A stretch of 11,258 nt of DNA from an uncultured Oscillospiraceae bacterium (GTDB lineage: Bacteria; Bacillota; Clostridia; Oscillospirales; Ruminococcaceae). The notes under the pieces were generated by a model. It did not search any database. It saw only the letters and a list, made by a program, of their open reading frames with translations, and was not told the origin of the DNA. Where the stretch lies: contig URFD01000048.1 of the NCBI GenBank assembly GCA_900547015.1, positions 1 through 11,258 of the forward strand. Reading direction: 5' to 3'. Made by a program: the position numbers and the translations under genes. Of this stretch, positions 7,050 through 11,258 are shown piece by piece (within the stretch, counting starts at the first letter, position 1; every line of letters begins with the position of its first letter).

Positions 7050-7116
7050 GAGAAAGGCTTCTAAGGCATAGAGAAAAAACAACAGGCTTTTTTAAGAAAA
7101 AAAGGAGGTTTCAGAC

Positions 7117-7221
7117 ATGGCCAATCTTATCCACGTTACTACTCTTCAGAATCGTCATTTGGGTAATGGTGAACACCATCAGGGAATGTTCTGTCAGCCT
7201 CCGCTCCCACAGTGCTGCTAA
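7117..7221 (+). CDS. 34-residue leader peptide, Cys-rich C-terminus
   Basis: Short ORF of 34 codons starting MANLIHVTTLQNRHLG and ending CQPPLPQCC. It has an ATG start, a near-perfect Shine-Dalgarno AAGGAGG eight bases upstream, and a strong promoter about 70 bases before it. It has no signal peptide or membrane segment. It is rich in His (positions 6, 14, 20, 21), Gln and Pro, with Cys at 26, 33 and 34. I do not recognise the peptide. Because the ORF is followed by hairpins and an intrinsic terminator and then by an exporter operon, its likely role is regulatory in cis: translating or stalled ribosomes sense a ribosome-targeting compound or translation state. Alternatives are a small functional peptide or an exported precursor, but no modification enzyme or peptidase domain is encoded here. 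It may be absent from automatic annotations because of its size. Confidence 0.7.
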   Translation: MANLIHVTTLQNRHLGNGEHHQGMFCQPPLPQCC

Positions 7222-7303
7222 TACCAAGGCAGCTGTGCGGCCGGTAGGACGGGTCGGGTCTGTTTTCTAACAAGACACGGTTCGTCGATTTGAATTTGCT
7301 GAT

Positions 7304-7345
7304 AAAGGCATCCCTGTACGATTGACAGGGGTGCCTTTTTGTTTT
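7304..7345 (+). terminator. Intrinsic terminator (attenuator) upstream of the ABC genes
   Basis: A 14-bp stem with one wobble (7304-7317 with 7325-7338) and a seven-base loop, followed by TTTTTGTTTT. It is a textbook Rho-independent terminator, placed between the strong promoter and the exporter genes and 82 bases after the leader ORF stop. No convincing promoter lies between it and the first exporter gene, so exporter expression should require readthrough. Confidence 0.9.
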
Positions 7346-7469
7346 CCTGCACGGGGTCAAATCGGGAACGGGACCTCGTTGGAGGTTTGCGGGGCGGTCT
7401 AAACTAGAGGGGGAAAGAGAGAGCGGCCCGGCAAAACAAGGGAAGGAATATTTTTGAAAGGATAGGAGA

Positions 7470-9335
7470 GTGATTTGTTTGCACGAAAACAAGAAGAAAA
7501 ATGCGGGCGTGGTCTTTCGCTTCGTCCGGGGAAATTTGTGGCTGTTTGGGCTGGGGCTTCTCTGCTCGATGCTCAACACCGCCTTTAATGCCATGACACC
7601 GCAGATTATCCGCATGACGGTGGACTCCATCGTTGGCGAGGGAAGCCTGCCGAATTGGGTGGAGCGTCTGGGACTGGGTGCGATGGTCCGCAGCGACCCG
7701 GGCAAGATGCTGCTGCTGGCAGCGGCGGGTGTGCTGGTGACAGCGGTGCTGTCGGGCTTGTTCAGCCTCTTTGCGCGGCTCAATACCGCCAAGGCCTCGG
7801 AGCGCTCCATCAAGGCGCTGCGTGACGAGCTGTATTCGCACATCCAGAAGCTGCCGTTTTCCTGGCACACCGCTCACCAGACCGGTGAAATCATCCAGCG
7901 CTGTACCTCGGATGTAGATGTCATCCGCAACTTCATCAGCGCACAGATGGTCGAGGTATTCCGTATCAGCTTCCTCATCATCATGACCATGGGGCTGATG
8001 TTCTCGATGAATGTCAAAATCTCGCTGGTGGCAGCGGTGTTCGTCCCGATTATCATGTTCTACTCGTACTTCTTCAGCTCCAAGATTTCCAAGCGCTTCA
8101 TGGAGGCGGATATTGCGGAGGGCGCCCTGTCCTCGACGGTTCAGGAGAACCTCACCGGTGTCCGCGTAGTCCGTGCGTTTGGCAGGGAGCGGTTTGAAAT
8201 CGACCGCTTTGACGAAAAGAATGTCGCCTTCTCGAATCTGTGGATTCGGCTGGGCCACATGATGACCGCCTACTGGAGCACCGGCGACCTGATTATGGCG
8301 ATTCAGGTGCTGACGGTTATCTGCGTGGGTACGGTCAGCGCAGTCCACGGGGAGATTACGCTGGGTGAATTTCTGGCGTTCGTTTCCTACAATGCGACCC
8401 TGAGCTGGCCGGTGCGCGGTCTGGGCAAGATTCTGGCGGAGATGAGCAAGACCGGCGTTTCCATAGACCGTGTTGCTTATATCTTAGATGCCGAGCCGGA
8501 GCAGGATGCACCGGATGCCCTGACGCCTCCGATGGACGGCGACATCGTCTTTGACCATGTCACCTTCGGCTACGAAAACCAGAAGCCGGTTCTGGATGAT
8601 GTTTCCTTCACCATCCCGGCGGGCAGCACCTTTGCCGTGCTGGGCGGCACCGGCAGCGGCAAGACCACCTTGATGCACCTGCTCAACCGTCTGTACGATT
8701 TGGACGAGAACGGCGGCCACATCACCATCGGTGGGGTGGACATCAACAAAATCAGCCGTGCCCACCTGCGAAAGAATATCGGCATCGTGTTGCAGGAGCC
8801 GTTTTTGTTCTCCCGCACCATCCGCGAAAATATCGGCATCGCCTGCAAGGACAGCAGCAAGGACAAGATGATGGACTATGTGCGTGCCGCCGCCCACTCG
8901 GCCTGTGTGGATGAAGCTATCGAGGGCTTCACCAACGGCTACGAAACAGTGGTCGGTGAGCGCGGCGTCACCCTCTCCGGCGGTCAGAAGCAGCGTGTGG
9001 CAATTGCCCGAATGTTGACCCAAAATTCGCCGGTGATGATTTTTGACGATTCGCTGTCGGCAGTCGATGCCGAGACCGATGCCAAGATTCGCCACGAGCT
9101 CAAGGAAAAGATGGGCAGTGCGACCATTATCCTGATTTCCCACCGCATCACCACCCTGATGCAGGCAGACCGGATTCTGGTGCTGGACAACGGACGGGTG
9201 GCAGAAATCGGAACCCACGAGGAGCTGATTGCCAAGCCCGGAATCTATCAGGAAATCTATCAGATTCAGATGAACAATGCCGACCGCGAGCTGCTGCGCA
9301 GCCTGTCGGACGGACAGCCTACAGAAAGCAGGTGA
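7470..9335 (+). CDS. ABC exporter half-transporter, degenerate-site subunit
   Basis: A 621-residue half-transporter with a six-helix type IV exporter membrane domain (about residues 15-330) and a C-terminal ATP-binding domain (about 355-600). Motifs: Walker A GGTGSGKTT at 392-400, Q-loop Gln442, ABC signature LSGGQ at 502-506, Walker B ending at Asp526, D-loop SAVD, and switch His558. The catalytic-base position after Walker B is Asp527 instead of Glu, the hallmark of the degenerate site subunit in heterodimeric multidrug exporters such as BmrC/BmrD, TM287/TM288 and LmrC/LmrD. Its stop precedes the next half-transporter by one base, so the products should form a heterodimer. The GTG at 7470 has AAAGGA seven bases upstream. 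A TTG at 7479 (AGGAG, ten-base spacer) is an alternative that would remove only three residues. A drug or lipid substrate is likely but not identifiable. Confidence 0.94.
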   Translation: MICLHENKKKNAGVVFRFVRGNLWLFGLGLLCSMLNTAFNAMTPQIIRMTVDSIVGEGSLPNWVERLGLGAMVRSDPGKMLLLAAAGVLVTAVLSGLFSLFARLNTAKASERSIKALRDELYSHIQKLPFSWHTAHQTGEIIQRCTSDVDVIRNFISAQMVEVFRISFLIIMTMGLMFSMNVKISLVAAVFVPIIMFYSYFFSSKISKRFMEADIAEGALSSTVQENLTGVRVVRAFGRERFEIDRFDEKNVAFSNLWIRLGHMMTAYWSTGDLIMAIQVLTVICVGTVSAVHGEITLGEFLAFVSYNATLSWPVRGLGKILAEMSKTGVSIDRVAYILDAEPEQDAPDALTPPMDGDIVFDHVTFGYENQKPVLDDVSFTIPAGSTFAVLGGTGSGKTTLMHLLNRLYDLDENGGHITIGGVDINKISRAHLRKNIGIVLQEPFLFSRTIRENIGIACKDSSKDKMMDYVRAAAHSACVDEAIEGFTNGYETVVGERGVTLSGGQKQRVAIARMLTQNSPVMIFDDSLSAVDAETDAKIRHELKEKMGSATIILISHRITTLMQADRILVLDNGRVAEIGTHEELIAKPGIYQEIYQIQMNNADRELLRSLSDGQPTESR

Positions 9336-9336
9336 T

Positions 9337-11178
9337 ATGATGGCAAATCCAAATCGGGACGATGTTGTGCAGAACAACAAGTCCTTCCAGCTTTCCATTT
9401 GGAAGCGGCTGCTGCCCTTTGTCAAGCCCTACCGCTGGATGCTGCTGCTGATTGTGGTGACCAATATTGCCATGTCGGTAGCGGATGTCCTGCTGCCGCT
9501 GTTCCAGCGATATGTTGTGGACAACTTTATCGAGCAAGGTACGCTGATGGGCTTCCGGCCCTTTATCGCAGCTTACCTGACCGTCATCATTTTGCAGGTA
9601 TTCAGCTTTGTGCTTTACACGCTGAATGCCATGAAGGTGGAGATGCGCATGGGGCGCGACCTGAAAAAGGCGTGCTTCACCCATCTGCAAACCTTGTCTT
9701 TTTCCTATTATAATGTCACCCCAGTGGGTTATATTCTGGCGCGCGTGATGAGCGATACCAACAAGATTGCCGCCATCACCGCATGGGACCTCATCGATAT
9801 TCTCTGGGCGCTGTCCTATGTTCTGTGCGCCTTTGTATCGATGGCAATGCTCGACCTGCGCCTTGCACTGCTGGTCATGCTCATCGTGCCGGTGATTGCA
9901 GTGCTGACCACCTACTTCCAGAAGAAGATTTTGTTCTGGAACCGCAAGGTTCGCTCGATCAACTCCCGCATCACCGGCGCCTTCAATGAGGGCATCATGG
10001 GAGCCAAGACCTCCAAAACGCTGGTTATCGAGGATAAGAACAGCCAAGAATTTGCAGAGCTGACCGAGGAAATGCGCTCGGCGTCGGTGCGTGCGGCAGG
10101 GCTGAATGCGCTGTATATCCCGCTGGTCATGCTGGCAAGCTCGGCGGCAACGGCAATCGTGCTGGCAAGGGGCGGTCATCTGGTGCTGGAAAATGCCATG
10201 CTCATCGGTACTCTGTCCGCCTTCACCACCTATGCCGTCTCGATTTTCGAGCCGATTCAGCAGATGGCGCGTGTGCTGGCGAATATCATCTCGGTGCAGC
10301 CGAACATCGAGCGTGTCATGGACCTGCTGGACAAAAAGCCGGACATCGTGGACAGCCCGGAGGTCATCGCCAAGTACGGAGATTGCTTTGAGCCTAAGAA
10401 GGAAAACTGGGAGCCGATTCGCGGCGACATCGAATTTGAGGATGTTTCCTTCCGCTACCCTGACGGCGAGGAGGAGGTGCTCAGCCACTTCAACCTGAAG
10501 ATTCCGGCGGGCACCAATGTCGCAATCGTCGGCGAGACCGGCGCAGGCAAGTCCACTCTGGTCAATCTGGCGTGCCGCTTCTTTGAACCGACCGGTGGCC
10601 GCATCCTGATTGACGGCAGGGACTACCGCGAGCGCAGTCAGCTCTGGCTGCACAGCCGTCTGGGATATGTGCTGCAAAACCCGCACCTGTTCTCCGGCAC
10701 GGTTATGGACAACATCCGCTACGGCCGTCTGGACGCAACCGATGAGGAGGTGCGCGAGGCGGCAAAGGCGGTTTCCGCCGATACGGTGGTCGAGCATCTG
10801 GACAACGGATACGACAGCGACGTCGGCGAGGGCGGCGACAAGCTCTCCACCGGTGAAAAACAGCTGATTTCCTTTGCGCGCGCGGTGCTGGCAGACCCTG
10901 CCATCTTTGTGCTGGACGAGGCGACCAGCTCGATTGACACCCACACCGAGCAGCTGATTCAGAATGCGACCCTGCGGCTGTTGGAGGGCAGAACCTCCTT
11001 CCTGATTGCACACCGACTGTCCACCATCCGTCAGGCAGACCTGATTCTAGTGGTCAAGGATGGCAGAATCGTCGAACAGGGCACCCACGAGGAGCTGCTG
11101 CGCAAGGGCGGTTACTACCACGACCTCTACTCCAAGCAGTTCCAGGAGGAGGAGCTGCACTCGAAACTGGGAGCATAA
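9337..11178 (+). CDS. ABC exporter half-transporter, canonical-Glu subunit
   Basis: A 613-residue half-transporter, the partner of the preceding gene. The membrane domain spans about residues 25-325 and the ATP-binding domain about 363-600. Motifs: Walker A GETGAGKST at 399-407, Q-loop Gln447, Walker B ending IFVLDE with Asp527 and the intact catalytic Glu528, D-loop SSID, and switch His559. The signature reads LSTGEKQ (503-509) instead of LSGGQ. In a head-to-tail dimer this altered signature faces the Walker A/Asp527 site of the other subunit, so both departures fall in one composite site and leave the other fully canonical. Two adjacent ATGs (9337 and 9340) follow the upstream stop by one and four bases, with AGGTGA overlapping that stop, suggesting translational coupling. 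An open frame from 9277 overlaps the previous gene and was not used. Confidence 0.94.
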   Translation: MMANPNRDDVVQNNKSFQLSIWKRLLPFVKPYRWMLLLIVVTNIAMSVADVLLPLFQRYVVDNFIEQGTLMGFRPFIAAYLTVIILQVFSFVLYTLNAMKVEMRMGRDLKKACFTHLQTLSFSYYNVTPVGYILARVMSDTNKIAAITAWDLIDILWALSYVLCAFVSMAMLDLRLALLVMLIVPVIAVLTTYFQKKILFWNRKVRSINSRITGAFNEGIMGAKTSKTLVIEDKNSQEFAELTEEMRSASVRAAGLNALYIPLVMLASSAATAIVLARGGHLVLENAMLIGTLSAFTTYAVSIFEPIQQMARVLANIISVQPNIERVMDLLDKKPDIVDSPEVIAKYGDCFEPKKENWEPIRGDIEFEDVSFRYPDGEEEVLSHFNLKIPAGTNVAIVGETGAGKSTLVNLACRFFEPTGGRILIDGRDYRERSQLWLHSRLGYVLQNPHLFSGTVMDNIRYGRLDATDEEVREAAKAVSADTVVEHLDNGYDSDVGEGGDKLSTGEKQLISFARAVLADPAIFVLDEATSSIDTHTEQLIQNATLRLLEGRTSFLIAHRLSTIRQADLILVVKDGRIVEQGTHEELLRKGGYYHDLYSKQFQEEELHSKLGA

Positions 11179-11199
11179 CCAAGCGGCAAATTTTTCCAC

Positions 11200-11244
11200 C
11201 CGGCTCCGGCTGCACAGAGGATGTGCGGTCGGGGCTGGTTTTTT
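11200..11244 (+). terminator. Intrinsic terminator of the ABC exporter operon
   Basis: A 17-bp uninterrupted stem including four G-U wobbles (11200-11216 with 11222-11238), a five-base loop GAGGA, then six T. It begins 22 bases after the stop of the second half-transporter gene and closes the operon. Confidence 0.92.
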
Positions 11245-11258
11245 GAGCGAATCACAGC

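Larger units (their letters stand above)
6927..7116 (+). other. Intergenic stretch before the leader ORF
   Basis: No gene is supported here. It contains a perfect 8-bp inverted repeat just after the DUF3343 stop, a T-rich stretch around 6988-7010, the strong promoter at 7021-7049, and the 5' end of the exporter leader RNA. That 5' end includes an A/U-only inverted repeat (7087-7093 with 7098-7104) running into the Shine-Dalgarno of the 34-codon ORF. Confidence 0.6.
7056..7469 (+). promoter_or_regulatory. Attenuator leader RNA of the ABC exporter operon
   Basis: An untranslated-plus-leader-ORF region of about 414 bases. In order it holds a strong Shine-Dalgarno (AAGGAGG, 7102-7108), a 34-codon ORF, a hairpin flanking the ORF stop (7208-7218 with 7229-7237, two-base bulge), a long imperfect hairpin (7248-7264 with 7269-7286), an intrinsic terminator (7304-7345), and about 125 bases leading to the first transporter gene. 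This order is the signature of ribosome-mediated transcription attenuation, as established for bmrB-bmrCD in Bacillus subtilis. A segment in the leader ORF (CAGGGA at 7180-7185, extendable to 7190 around a bulged A) is complementary to the 5' arm of the terminator (7307-7316) and could form an antiterminator. The arrangement is seen directly; the regulatory mode is inferred. Confidence 0.75.

Noticed and set aside
7117..7221. Precursor of a ribosomally made, modified peptide exported by the adjacent ABC pair
   Set aside because: No radical SAM, lanthipeptide or other modification enzyme and no C39 peptidase domain are encoded nearby. The terminator between the ORF and the transporter fits attenuation better. 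It is not fully excluded.
7380..7405. A second promoter for the ABC genes downstream of the terminator (TTGGAG, TAAACT)
   Set aside because: The spacer is only 15 bp and both boxes are poor matches, far weaker than the promoter at 7021.
7404..8348. A 314-codon antisense frame at the start of the first ABC gene
   Set aside because: Shadow frame over the membrane-domain coding region. It has no ribosome binding site and a composition typical of complement translations.
9319..11013. A 564-codon open frame antisense to the second ABC gene
   Set aside because: Same explanation: a shadow of an obviously real gene, with Gln/His-rich content and no start signal or recognisable motif.

Overview
The window looks like a chromosomal segment from a moderately GC-rich Firmicute, probably a gut anaerobe of the Clostridia (Oscillospirales/Ruminococcaceae-like). 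This is inferred from Gram-positive signals (strong AGGAGG-type ribosome binding sites, intrinsic terminators, TTGACA/TATACT promoter), from short intergenic gaps, and from the families present (DUF4349 lipoprotein, compact GlgP, DUF3343, paired half-ABC exporters). There are no insertion sequences, integrases, tRNA/rRNA genes, CRISPR arrays or phage genes, and composition is even across the genes.

Left part, minus strand (about 1-2342): an MscS-family mechanosensitive channel and, upstream of it, a DUF4349 lipoprotein with a C-terminal membrane anchor. A perfect 12-bp inverted repeat lies between them, and the channel gene has its own candidate promoter, so they are probably separate units. 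Positions 2343-2689 form a divergent intergenic region with a run of A-tracts spaced about 10 bp apart, the pattern expected of intrinsically curved DNA.

Middle, plus strand (2690-6926): malQ (4-alpha-glucanotransferase, GH77) and glgP (alpha-glucan phosphorylase, GT35) are separated by 4 nt and form an alpha-glucan breakdown operon. MalQ rearranges short maltodextrins into longer chains, and GlgP phosphorolyses these to glucose-1-phosphate. A separately promoted small gene for a DUF3343 (putative Se/S carrier-like) protein follows.

Right part, plus strand (7021-11244): the most interesting unit. A near-consensus promoter is followed by a strongly translated 34-codon leader ORF, two RNA hairpins, and a textbook intrinsic terminator. 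Only after these come two tightly spaced half-transporter genes encoding a heterodimeric ABC exporter with one degenerate and one canonical ATP site. A strong terminator ends the unit. The architecture matches ribosome-mediated transcription attenuation, as known for bmrB-bmrC-bmrD of Bacillus subtilis, where ribosome stalling on a leader peptide lets transcription into a multidrug exporter. I also find a complementary segment inside the leader ORF that could act as the antiterminator. The leader peptide is not one I recognise. Function and inducer are inferred.
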